A DNA stretch of 64,000 bases, taken from positions 173,164 to 237,163 of the forward strand of contig SZWC01000844.1 in the NCBI GenBank assembly GCA_023375785.1. The letters are read 5' to 3'. Positions 46,901 to 60,000 of the stretch are shown one piece after another. The DNA is from Penium margaritaceum (Eukaryota; Streptophyta; Zygnematophyceae; Desmidiales; Peniaceae). The notes below the pieces were generated by a model. It searched no databases. It saw only the letters and a program-made list of their open reading frames with translations, and had not been told where the DNA came from. Position 1 is the stretch's first letter; each line of letters starts with the position of its first letter. Position numbers and translations under genes: made by a program.

Positions 46901-49900
46901 CCTATAAATGCCTCTGCAATGCCTGAAAATGCCTGGCAATGCCTGGCAATGCCAGTGCAATGCCTGGGCATTGCCTGGCAATGCCTAACAATGCCTACCA
47001 ATGTTTGACAATGCCTGGCAATGCTTGGGAAATGCCTGCCAATGCCTTGAAATGCCTGGACAATGCCTGGGAATGCCTGGCAATGCCTGGGTAATGCGTG
47101 GCAATGCCTGGGCAATTCATGGCAATGCCTGGCAATGCCTTGCAATGCCTGGGCAATGTGTGGCAGTGGTTTGACAATGCCAGGCAATGCCAGGCAATGC
47201 CTGGCAATGCCTGACAATATCTAGCAATGCCTGGGCAATGCCTGGAAATGCCGGGCAATGCCTGGGCATTGCCTGTGCAATGCCTGGGCAATGCCTGACA
47301 ATGCCTGGCAATGCTTGGCAATGTCTGTGCAATGCTTGGGCAATGCCTATCAATGCCTGACAATGCCCGGCAATGCCTGGCCAATGCCTAACAATGCCTG
47401 GGCAATGCTTGCCAGTGCCTGGCAATGCCTGGCAATACCTAACAATGCGTGGCAATGCCTGTGCAATGCCTTGCAATGCCTGGGCAATGCTTGGCAATGC
47501 CTGGCAATATCTGGCAATGCCTGGGAAATGCCTGGCAATGCTTGGTAATACCTGGACAATACCTGTCCAATGCCTGAGCAATGCCTAGCAATGCCTGGGC
47601 AAGGCCTCGCAATGCCTGGTAATGCCTGCAATGCCTGGCAATGCCTGGAAATGCCTGTGCAATGCCGGGCAATACTTCGGCAATGCTTGCCAATGCCTGG
47701 CAATGCCCGGCAATGCCTGGCAATGCCTGGGCAATGCCTGGCAATGCCTGGGCAATGCCTGTGCAATGTCTGGGCAATGCTTTGCAATGCCTGGCAATGC
47801 CTGGCAATGCCTGGCAATGCCTGTACAATGATTGCCAATGCCTGGAAATGCCTAGACAATGCCTGGCAATGCCTGGGCAATGCCTAACAATGCCTGTACA
47901 ATGCTTGCCAATGCGTGGCAATGCCTGGCAATGCCTAACAATGCGTGGCAACACCTGGGTAATGCCTGGCAATGCTTGGGTAATGCCTGGCAATGCCTGG
48001 GAATATCTGTTAATGCCTGGGCAATGCCTGGAAATGCCTGGCCATTCTTGGGCAATGCCTGTGCAATGCCTGGACAATGCCAGGCAATGCCTAGACAATG
48101 CCTGACAATGCTCACGCAATGCCTGGCAATGCCTGGCAATGCCTGGCAATGCCTCGGCAATGCCACGCAATGCCTGGACAATGCTTGCCAATGCATGGCA
48201 ATGCCTAACAACGTGTGGCAATGCCTGAACAATGCCTGGCAATGCCTGGCAATGCCTAGGCAATGCGTGGCAATGCCTGGACAATGCCTGGCAAATCCTG
48301 GCAATGCCTAGGCAAGGCCTGACAATGCCTGGCAATGCTTGGGCAATGGTTGGCAATTCTTGGGCAATGCCTGGCAATGGCTGGCAATGCCTGGCAATGC
48401 CTGGCAAAGCCTGGACGATGTCTTGCAATGCCTGGGCAATACCTGGCAATGCCTATGCAATGCTTGCCAATGCCTGACAATGCCTAACAATGCGTGACAA
48501 TGCCTATGCAATGCCAGACAATGCCTCGGCACTGCCTGGCAATGCCTGGCAATATCTCGCAATGCCTGGGCAATACCTGGCAATGCCTGGTAATGCCTAG
48601 GCAATGCCTGTGAAACACTTGGGCATTGCCTGACAATGCCTGAACAATGCCTGGCAATCCCTGGAAATGCCTGTGCAATTCCAGCCAATGCCTAGACAAT
48701 GCTTTCCAATGCCTTGCAATGCCTGGAAATACTTGGCAATGCCTGGGCAATGCTTGGTAATGCCTGACAATGCCTGGAAATGCCTGGGAAATGCCTATAC
48801 AATGCCTGGGCAATGCTTGGCAATGCCTGTGCAATGCCTAGCAATGCCCGGCAACGCCTGGCAATGCCTGGCAATTCCATAACAATGCTTGCCAATACCA
48901 GGCAATGCCTAGGAATGCTTGGCAATGCCTGGGCAATGCCGGGCAATGCCTAGGCAATGCCTGGCAATGCGTGGCAATGCCTGGCAATTCTTGGCAATGC
49001 CTGGGAAATGCGTGCCATTGCTCGACTATGCTTGGCAATGCCTGGCAATGACTGGGCAATGCTTGCCAATGCCTGGCAATGCCTCGCAATGCCTGGGCAA
49101 TGCCTGGCAATGCCTGGATAATGCTTGCCAATCCCTGGCAATGCCCGGCAATGCCTAACAATGCATGGCAATGCCTGGACAATGCCTACCAATGCCTGGG
49201 CAATGCCTGGCAATGCCTTGCAATATCTGGCAATGTCTGGACAATGCCTGGCAATGCCTGGCAATGCCTGGCAATGCATGGGCAATGCGTGTGCAATGCC
49301 TGGGCAATGCCTGGCAATGCCTATGCAAGGCCTTGCAGTGCCTCGCAATGCCTGGCAATGCCTAGCCATGCCTGGGCAATGCCTGGGCAATGCTTGCCAA
49401 TACCTCGCAATGCCTGGCAATGCATGGCAATGCCTAGCAATGCCTGGCAATGCCTAGCAATGCCTGACAATGCCTGGGCAATGCCTGTGCAATGCCTGGG
49501 CAATGCCTGGCACTGCTTGGGCAATACCTCGCAGTGCTCGGCAATACCTGGCAATTCCTAGCAATGCGTGGGCAATGTTTGCCAATGCCTGGCAATGCCT
49601 GGCAATGCCTGACAATGCCTACGCAATGCCTCGGCAATGCCTAGCAATGCGTGGCAATGCCTGACAATGCCTGGGCAATGCTTGTGTAATGCCTGGCAAT
49701 GCTCGGGAATGCATGGCAATGCCTAGCAATGCCTAGGCAATGCTTGCCAATGCCTGGCAATGCCTGGCAATGCCTATCAATGCCGGGGCAATGGCTGGCA
49801 ATGCCTGGGCAATGTTTGCCAATGCCTGGCAATGCCTGGCAATGCCTAACAATAAGTGGCAATGCCTAGGCACTGCCTGGTTATGCTTGGCAATATCTGG

Positions 49901-52900
49901 CAATGCCTGGGCAATGCCTAGAAATGCCTGGCAATGCCTAGACAATGCCTGTGCAATGCCTAGGCAATGCCTGGCAATGCCTGGGCAATGCCTGGCAATG
50001 CCTGGATAATGCCTGGAAATGCCTGTGCATTGCCTGTGCATTGCCTGGCAATGCCGGGCAATGCCTGGCAATGCCTGGCAATGCCTTGCAATGCCAGGAA
50101 ATGCCAGGGCAATGCTTGCCAATGTCTGGCAATGCCTGGCAATACCTAACAATGCGTAACAATGCCTGGGGAATGCCATGCAATGCCTGGGCAATGCCTA
50201 GTAATGCCTGACAATATCTGGCAATGCCTTGGCAATGCTTGGCAATGCCTGGCAATGCCTGTGCAATGCTTGTACAATGCTTGGGGAATGCCCGGCAATG
50301 CCTGGCAATACCTACGCAATGCCTGGCAATGCCTCAAAATGCCTAGCAATGCCTGGCAATGCATAGGCAATGCCAGGCAATGCCTATGCAATGCTTACCA
50401 ATGCCTGGCAATGCCTGGAAATGTCTGGCAATGCCTAGGCAATGCCTGGCAATGCCTGGGCAATGCCTACCAATGCCTTGGCAATGCCTGGCAATGCCTT
50501 GAAATATCCGGCAATGCCTGGCAATGCCTGGCGATGCCTGGGCAACGCGTGTGCAATTCCCGGGCAATGCCTGGTAATGCCTAGGCAAGGCCTTGCAATG
50601 CCTGGCAATGCCTGGCAATGCCTTGCAAAGCCTAGCAATGTCTGGGCAATGCCTGGGCAATACTTGCCAATGCCTGGCAATGCCTGGAAACGCCTAGCAA
50701 TGCCTGGCAATGCCTATGCAATGCCTATCAATGCATGGCAATGCCTGGCAATGCCTGGGCAATGCCTGTGCAATGCCTGGACAATGCCTGGCAATGCCTG
50801 GGCAATGCCTCGCAATGCTGGGCAATGCCTGGCAATTCCTGGCAATGCCTGGGCAATGCTTGCCAGTGCCTGGTAATGCCTGGCAATGCCTGGCAATGCC
50901 TAGGCAGTGCTTAGCAATGTCTGGGCAATGCTTGGCAATGCCTTGTTATGCCTGACAATGCCTGGGCAATGCCTCGGCAATGCTTGGCAATGCTCGGCAA
51001 TGCATGACAATGCCTGGAAATGCCTAGGCAATGCTTGCCAATGCCTTGCAATGTCTGGCAATGCCTGTCAATGCCGGGGCAATCCCTGGCAATATCTGGG
51101 TAATGTTTACCAATGCCTTGCAATGCTTGGCAATGCCTAACAATGCGTGGCAATCCCTGGGTAATGCCCGGTTATACCTGGCAATATCTGGCAATGCCTG
51201 GGTAATGCCTTGAAATGCCTGGCAATGCCTGGACAATGCCGGTGCAATGCCGGGGAAATGCCTGGCAATGCGTGGACAATGCCTGGTAATGCCTGTGCAT
51301 TACCACGGCAATGCCTAGCAATGTCGGGCAACGCCTGGCAATGCATGGCAATTCCTCGCAATGCCTGGCAATGCCTGGGCAATGCTTGCCAATGTCTGGC
51401 AATGCCTGACAATGCCTAATAATGCGTGGCAATGCCTGGGGAATGCCAGGCAATGCCTGGACAATGCCTGGTAATGCCTGACAATATCTTGCAATGCCTG
51501 TGTAATGCTTGTGCAATGCCTGGGCAATGCCTGGCAATGCCTGGGCAATGCATGGCAGTGCATGGCAATGCCTGGGCAATGCCTGACAATGCCTGCCAAT
51601 GCCTGTCAATGCCTGGCAATGCATAGGCAATGCCAGGCAATGCCTGGGCAATGCTTGCCAATGCCTGACAATGCCTGGGCAATTCCTAGCAATGCCTGGG
51701 CAATGCCTGGCAATGCCTGGGCGATGCCTGTGCAATGCCTAGAGAATGCCTAGCAATGCCTGGCAATGCCTGGGCAATGCCTGGCAATGCTCGGCAATGC
51801 CTAGCATTGTCTGGCAATGCCTAGGCAATGCTTGCCAATGCCAGGCACTGCCTGGCAATGCCTACCAATGCCTGCGCAATGCCTGGCAATGCCTAGGCAA
51901 TGCTTGGCAATTCCTGGCAATGCTTGGCAATGATTGGGTAATGCCTGACAATGCTCAGCATGATTGGCAATGCCTGGCAATGCCTGGGCAATGCTTGCCA
52001 ATGCCTGGCAATGCCTGGCAATGCCTGGGTAATGCCTGGCAATGCCTGGGCAATGCTTGCCAATGCCTGGTAATGCATGGCAATGCCTAACAATGAATGG
52101 CAATGCCTGGGCAATGCCTAGCAATGCATGGGCAATGCCTGGCAATGCCTGGCAATATCAGGCAATGCCTGGGCAATGCCTGGCAATGCCTCGCAATGCC
52201 TGGGCAATGCGTGTGCAGTGCCTGGCCAATGCCTGGCAAAGCCTGTGCAATGCTTTCCAATGCCTAGCAATGCCTGGCAATGCCTAGCAATGCCTGGCAA
52301 TGCCTGGGCAATGCCAAGCAATGCCTGGGCAATTCTTGCCAATGCCTGGCAATGCCTGGCAATGCCTGGCAATGCTTGCCAATGTCGGGCAATGCCTAGC
52401 AATGCCTGGGCAACGCCTATGCAACGCCTGGGCATTGCCTAGCAATGCCTGGGAAATTCCTCGGCAATGCCTCGTAATGCTCTACAATGCCTGCCAATTC
52501 CTGGCAATGCCTGGGCAATGCTTGCCAATGCCTGGCAATGCCTGGCAATGCCAGGCAAAGCCTGGGCAATGCCTGGCAATGCCTGTGTAATGCCTAACAG
52601 TGCCTGGCAATGCTTGGGCAATGCCTGGCAATGCTCGGCAATGCCTGGCAATGCCTGGCAATGCTTGGGCAATGCTTGCCAATGCCTGGCAATGCCTGGC
52701 AATGCCTGGCAATGCTGGGGTAATGCATGGCAATGCCTGGGCAATGCTTGCCAATGCCTGGTAATGCCTGGCAATGCCTAACAATGCGTGGCAATGCCTA
52801 GGAAATGCCTAGCAATGCCTGGGCAATGCCTGGCAATGCCTGGAAATATCTGGCAATGCCTCGGCAATGCCTGGCAATGCCTGGGCAATGTTTGTGCAAT

Positions 52901-53209
52901 GCCTGGGCAATGCCTGGCAATGCCTGGGCAATGCGTTGCAATGCCTGGGCAATACATGGCAATGCCTATGCAATGCCGAGGCACTGCCTGGAAATGCCTG
53001 GCAATGCATGGCAATGCTTGGGCAATGCCTGGCAATGCCTAGGCAACGCCTGGCAATGCCTGGCAATGCCAAGGCAATGTCTGAGCAATGCCTGGACAAT
53101 GCCTGGCAATGCCTCGGCAATGCCTGGCAGTGCCTGGACAATGCCTGGCAATGCCTGGCAAAGCCTGTCAATGCCTATCAATGCCCGGCAATACCTGGAC
53201 ATGCTTTGC
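40915..53209 (-). repeat. Satellite of 10/11-bp units, CAATGCCTGG polarity (12.3 kb)
   Basis: The longest single-polarity block of this family. Units read CAATGCCTGG and CAATGCCTGGG with frequent point variants and no evident homogeneous higher-order unit. Apparent ORFs (MPGNAWQCLA-type on plus, HCQALPGIAR-type on minus) are translations of the unit. Confidence 0.96.
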
Positions 53210-54095
53210 CATGCTTTTCGAGGCATTGCCCAGGCATTGCGAGGCATTGCCCATGCATTGCAGGCATTCCCAAGGCATTGTACATGCATTGCCATGCTTT
53301 GCGAGGTATTGCCAGGCATTGCCAGGCATTGCCCAAGCATTGCCAGGCATTGCCCAGGCATTGCGAGGCATTGCCGAGGCATTGCATGCATTGCCAAGGC
53401 ATTGCCATGCTTTGCCAGGCATTGACAGGCATTGCCAGGCATTGCCCAGGCATTGCCAGGCATTACCAGACATTAAATGCATTACCTGGGTATTGCCAGG
53501 CATTGCGAGGCATTGCCTAGGCATTTCCCAGGCATTGCCAGGCATTGCCGCGCATTGCTAGGCATTGCCTAGGCATTGCCATGCATTGCCCAGGCATTAC
53601 CGGGCATTGCCCATCCATGCCCAGGCATTTGCCAGGCATTGTCCAGGCATTGTCCACGAATTGCCGAGTCATTGCCACGCATTGCCAAGCATTGCCCAGG
53701 CATTGCCAGGCATTACCCATGCACTACTAGGCATTTCCCACGTACTTTGCCAGGCATTTCCCACGCATTGCCAGGCATTGCCCACGTATATTGCCTGGCA
53801 TTGCCCATGCATTGCGAGGCATGACCTAGGCATTGCCATGCATTATTAGGCATTGCCAGGCATTGCTAGGCATTTCGAGGCATTGCCATGCATTGTCCCT
53901 GCATTGCAAGGCATTGCCAAGCATTGCCAGGCATTGCCAAGCATTGCCCAGGCATTGCCAAGAATTGCCAGGCATTGCCAAGCATTGTCGAGGCATTGCC
54001 AAGGCATTACCAAGCATTGCCAAGGCATTGCGAGGCATTACCAGGCATTGTCCATGCATTGCCAGGCATTGTCCAGGCATTGCCAGGCATTGCCC
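53210..54095 (+). repeat. Satellite of 10/11-bp units, CCAGGCATTG polarity, terminal block
   Basis: Polarity returns to CCAGGCATTG after a short irregular stretch (about 53196-53222) and ends where the 21-bp array begins, without unique sequence between. Confidence 0.95.
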
Positions 54096-57000
54096 AGGTA
54101 CCCTAGGCACAGGAGCAGGTACCCTAGGCATAGGCACAGGTACCCTAAGCACAGGTGCAGGTATCCTAGGCACAGGCGCAGTCACCCTATGCATAGGCAC
54201 ACGTACCGTTGGCACAGGTGCAGGTACCCTAGGCACAGGCGCAGGTACCCTAGGCACATGCGCAGGTACCCCAGGCACAGGTGCAGGTAACCTGGGCATA
54301 GGCGCAGGTACCGTAGGTACAGGCGCAGGTACCCTAGACATAGGCGCAGGTACCCTAGCCACAGGCACAGGTACCCTAGGCACAGGCGCAGATACTCAAG
54401 CACAGGCGCATGTACCCTAGGGACAGGCGCAAGTATCCAAGGAATAGGCGCTGGAACCCTAGGCACAGGCGCATGTACCCTAGGCACAGGCGTAGGTACC
54501 CTAAGCACAGGCGCATGTACCCTAGGCACAGGCGCGGGAATCCTAAGCACAGGTGCTGGAACCCTAGGAACAAGCGCAGGGACCCTAGGCACAGGCGCAG
54601 GTACCATAGGCACAGGCGCAGGTATTCTAGGCACAGGCGCAGGAACCCTAGGCACAGGCGCAGGTACCCTAAGGACAGGTGCAGGTACCCTAGGCACAGG
54701 TGCAGGTTCCCTAGGGACAAGCACAGGTACCCTAAGCATAGGCGCAGGTATCCTAGGCACAGGCGCAGGTACCCTAAGCACAGGCGCAGGTACCCTAGGC
54801 ACAGGCGCAGGTATCCTAGGCACATGCGTCGGTACCCTAGGTACAGGCGCCAGTACCCTAGGAACAGGCATAGGTACCCTAAGCAAAGGCCCACGTACCC
54901 TAGGCACAGGCACAGGTACACCAAGCACAGGCGCAGGTACCCTAGGGACAGGTGTAAGTACCCTAAGCACAGGCGCAGGTACCCTAGGCACAGGCGCAGG
55001 TACCCTAGGGACAGGCATATGTACCCTAGGCACGAGCGCACGTAACCTAGGCACAGGCGCAGGTACCCTAGGCACAGGCACAGGTACCCTAGGCACAGGC
55101 GCGGGTACCCTAGGCACAGGCGTAGGTAACCTGGGCAGAGGCGCAGGTACCCTAGGCATAGGCGATGTATCCTAGGCAGAGGCGTAGGTACCCTTGGGAC
55201 AGGCACAAGTACCCTAAGCACAGGCGCAGGTACCCTAGGCACAGGCGCAGGTACCCTAGGCACAGGCGCAGGTACCCTAGGCATAGGCGCAGGTACCCTA
55301 GGTACAGGCACAGGTACCCTAGGCACATGCGCAGGCACCCTAAGCACTAGCACAGGTACACTAGACACTACCGCAAGAACCATAGACAAAGGCGCAAGTA
55401 CCCTAGGCACACGCACAGGTAAACTAGGTACAGGCGCAGGTACCATAGGCACAGGCGCAGGTACCCCAGGGACAGGCGTAAGTACCCTAGGCACAAGCGC
55501 AGGTAACCTAGGCACAGGCGCAGGTACCCTAAGCACACGCGCATTCACCCTAGGCACAGGCGCAGGTAACGTGGGCACAAGCGCAGGTACCCTAGGCACA
55601 GGCGCAGGTACCCTAGGCACAGGCGCAGGTACCCTAGGGACAGGCGCAGATACCCTAAGCACAGGCGCAGGTACCCTAGGCATAGGCGCACATACCCTAG
55701 GCACAGGCGCAGGCACCCTAGGGACAGGCGCAGGTACACTAGGCACAGGCGCAAATACCATAGGCACAGGCGCAGGTACCCTAGGTACAGGCCCAGCTAC
55801 CCTAGGCACATGCGCAGGTACCATCGGCACAGGCGCAGGTACCCTAGGCACAGGAGCAGGTACCCTAGGCACATGCGCAAGTATCCTAGGCACATGTGCA
55901 GGTACCCTAGGCACAGGCGCAGGTGACCTGGGCACAGGCAAAGGCCCACGTACCCTAGGCACAGGTAAAGGTACCCTAGGCAGAGGCGTAGGTACCCTAG
56001 GGACTGCGCAGGTACCCTAGGGGCAGGCGCAGGTACCCTAGGCACAGGCGCAGGTACCCTAGGGACAGGCGCAGGTACCCTAGGCATAGGCACATGTGAC
56101 CTGGGCACAGGCACATGTACCCTTGGCACAAGCACAGGTACCCTAGGCACAGGCGCGGGTACCCTCGGCACAGGCGTAGGTAACCTGGGCACAGGCGCAG
56201 GTACCCTAGGCAGAGGCGCAAGTACCCTAGGCACAAACGTAGGTACCCTAGGCATAGGCGCAGGTACACTAAGAAAAGGCCCACGTACCCTAGGCACAGG
56301 CACAGGTACCCTAGGCATAGGCGCAGGTACCCTAGGCACAGGCGCAGGTACCTTAGGCACAGGCGCATGTACCCTAGGCACAGGCGCACGTATCCTATGC
56401 ACAGGCGCAGGCACCCTAGGCACAGGCGCAGGTACCCTACGCATAGGCCCAGGTACCCTAGGAACAGACGCATGTACCCTAGGCACAGGCGCACGTACCC
56501 TAGGTACAGGCGCAGGTACCCTAAGCACAGGCGCACGTACACTAGGCACAGGCGTAGTCACTCTAGGCACAGGCCCAGGTACCCTTGGCACAGGTGCAGG
56601 TACCTAGACACAAGCGTAGGTACCCTTGGCACAGGTGCATGTACCCTAGGCACAAGCGCAGGTACCCTAGGCACAGGCGCAGGTACCCCAGGCACAGGCG
56701 CAGGTAACCTTGGCGCAGGCATAGATACCGTAGGCACAGGTGCAGGTACCCTAGGCACAGGCGCAAGTACCCTAGTCACAGGCGCAGGTACCCTAGGCAC
56801 AGGCGCAGGTACCCCAGGCACAGGCGCAGGTATCCTAGGGACACGCGCAGGTATCCTAGGCACAGGCGCAGGTACCCTAGGCACAGGCGCAGGTACCCTA
56901 GGCACAAGGGCAATTACCCTAAGCACAGACATAGGTACCCTAGGCACAGGCGCAAGGAGCCTAGGCACAGGCGCAGGTACCCTAGAGACAGGCGCAGGTA

Positions 57001-60000
57001 CCCTAGGCACAGGCGCAGGTACCATAGGCACAGGCGGAGGTATTCTAGGCACAGGCGCACGTACCCTAGGCACAGGCACAGGTACCCTACGCACACGCGC
57101 AGGTACCCTAAGAACAGGCTCAGGTACCCTAGGGACAGGCGCAGGTACCCTAAGCACAATCCCAGGTACCCTAGACACAGGTGCAGGTACCCTAAGCACA
57201 GGCGCAGGAACCCTATGCACAGGCGCAGGTACCCTAGGCACAGGCGCAGGTACCCTAGGCACAGGCGCAGGTGCCCTAGGAACAGGCGCAGGTACCCTAA
57301 GCAAAGGCCCACGTACCATAGGCACAGGCCCAGGTACCCCAAGCATAGGCCCAGGTACCCTAAGGACAGGCACAGGTACCCTAGGCACAGGCGCAGGTAC
57401 CCAAAGGACAGGCACAGGTACCCTAGGCACAGGCGCAGGTAACCTGGGCACAGGCGCAGGTACCCTAGGCACAGGCACAAGTACCCTAGGCACAGGCGCA
57501 AGTACCCTAGGCACAGGCGCAGTAAACCTGGGCACAGGCGCAGGTACCATAGGCACAGGCGAGGTACCCTAGGCACAAGCGCAGGTACCCTAGGGACAGG
57601 CGCAGGTACCCTAGGGATAGGCGCAGAAAACCTACGCACAGGCGTAGGTACCCTAGGCACAGGCACAAGTACCCTAGGCACAGGCGCAGGTACCATATGG
57701 ACAGGCCCAGGTACCCTGGGCACAGGCGCAGGTACCCTAGGCACAAGCACAGGTACCCTAGGCACAAGCGCAGGTACCCTAGGCACATGCGCAGGTACCA
57801 TGGGCACAAGCGAAGGTACCATAGGCACGGGAGCAGCTACCCTAGGCACAGGCGCAGGTACCATAGGCACAGGCACAGGTACCATAGGAACAGGTGCAGG
57901 TACCCTAAGCAAAGGCCCACGTACCCTAGGCACAGGCACAGGTACCCTAGGCACAGGCGCAGGTACCCTAGGGACAGGCGCAGGTACCCTAGGTACAGGC
58001 GCAGGTACCCTAGGCACAAGCGCAGGTACCCTAGGGACAGGCGCAGGTACCCTAGGCACAAGCACATGTACCCTAGGCACAAGCCCAGGTACCCTTCGCA
58101 CAGGCGCAGGTAACCTGGGCACAGGCACAGGTATCCTAGGCACAGGCGCAGGTACCCTAGGCACAGGCGCAGGTACCCTAGGCACAGGCGCAGGTACCCT
58201 AGGCAAAGGCCCACGTACCCTGGCACAGGCGCAGGTACCCTAGGCACAGGCGCAGGTACCCTAGGCACAGGCGCAGGTGCCCTAAGCAAAGGCCCACGTA
58301 CCCTAGGCACATGTATAGGTACCTCAGGCACAGGCGCAGGCACCCTAGGGACAGGCGCAGGTACCCTAGGCACAAGCGCAGATACCATAGGCACAGGCGC
58401 GGGTACCCTAGGCACTGGCGCAGGTACCCTAGGCACATGCGCAGGTACCATCGGCACAGGCGCGGGTACCCTAGGCATAGGAGCAGGTACCCTAGGCACA
58501 TGCGCAGGTATCATAGGCACATGTGCAGGTACCCTAGGCACAGGCGCAGGTACCCTAAGCAAAGGCCCACATACCCTACGCACAGGCACAGGTACCCTAG
58601 GCACAAGCGCAGGTACCCTAGGGGCAGGCAGACGTACCCTAGGGGCAGGCGCAGGTACCCTAGGCACAGGCGCAGGTACCATAGGAACAGGCGCGGGTAC
58701 CCTACACATAGGCGCAGGTGACCTGGGCACAGGCACAGGTACCCTTGGCATATGCACAGGTACCCTAGGCATAGGCGCAGGTACCCTCGGCACAGGCGCA
58801 GGTAACCTAGGCACAGGCGCAGGTACCCTAGGCAGAGGCGCAAGTACCCTAGGCACAGGCGCAGATACCCTAGGCACAGGCGCAGGTACCCTAGGCACAG
58901 GCATAGGTACCCAAGGCATAGGCGCAGGTACCCTAGGCACAGGCGCAGGTACCTTAGGCACAGGCGCAGGTACCCTAGGCACAGGCGCAAGTACCCTATG
59001 CACTGGCACGGGCACCCTAGGAACAGGCGCTGGTACCCTAGGCACAGGCCCAGGTACCCTAGGAACAAACGCAGGTACCCTAGGCACAGCGCACGTACCC
59101 TAGACACAGGCGCAGGTACCCTAAGCACAGGTGCACGTACCCTATGCACAGGCGTAGTCACTCTAGGCACAGGCCCAGGTACCCTTGGCACAGGAGCAGG
59201 TACCTAGGCACAGGCGCAGGTACCCTTGGCACAGGTGCAGGTACCCAAGGCACAGGCGCAGGTACCCTAGGCACATGCGCAGGTACCCCAGGCACAGGCG
59301 CAGGTAACCTGGACGAAGGCGCAGATACCGTAGGCACAGGCGCAGGTACCATAGGCACAGGCGCAGGTACCCTAGGCACAGGCGCAGGTACCCTAGGCAC
59401 AGGCGCAGGTACCCAAGGCACTTGCGCATGTATCCTAGGGACAGGCGCATGTATCCTTGGCACAGGCGCAGGTACCCTAGGCACAGGCGCAGGTACCCTA
59501 GGCACAGGCGCAAGTACCCTAAGCACAGACGCAGGTACCCTAGGCACAGGCGCAGGAACCCTAAACAGAGGCGCAGGTACCCTAGGCACAGGCGCAGGGA
59601 CCCTAAGCACAGGCGCAAGTACCCTAGAGACAGGCGCAAGTACCCTAGGCATAGGCACAGGTACCCTAGGTACAAGCACAGGTACCCTAGGTACAGGCGC
59701 AGGTACCCTAGGCACAGGCGCAGGTACCATATGCATAGGCGCAGGTATTCTAGGCATAGGCGCAGGTACCCTAGGCACAGGCGCAGGTACCCTACAAACA
59801 GGTGCATGTTCCCTAAGAATAGGCGCAGGTACTCTAGGGATAGGCGCAGGTACCCTAAGCACAGGCGCACGTACCCTAGACACAGGTGCAGGTACCCTAA
59901 GCACAGGCGCAGGAACCCTGGGCACATGCGCAGGTACCCTAGGCACAGGCACAGGTACCCTAGGCACAGGCGCAGGTACCCTAGGAACATGCGCAGGTAC

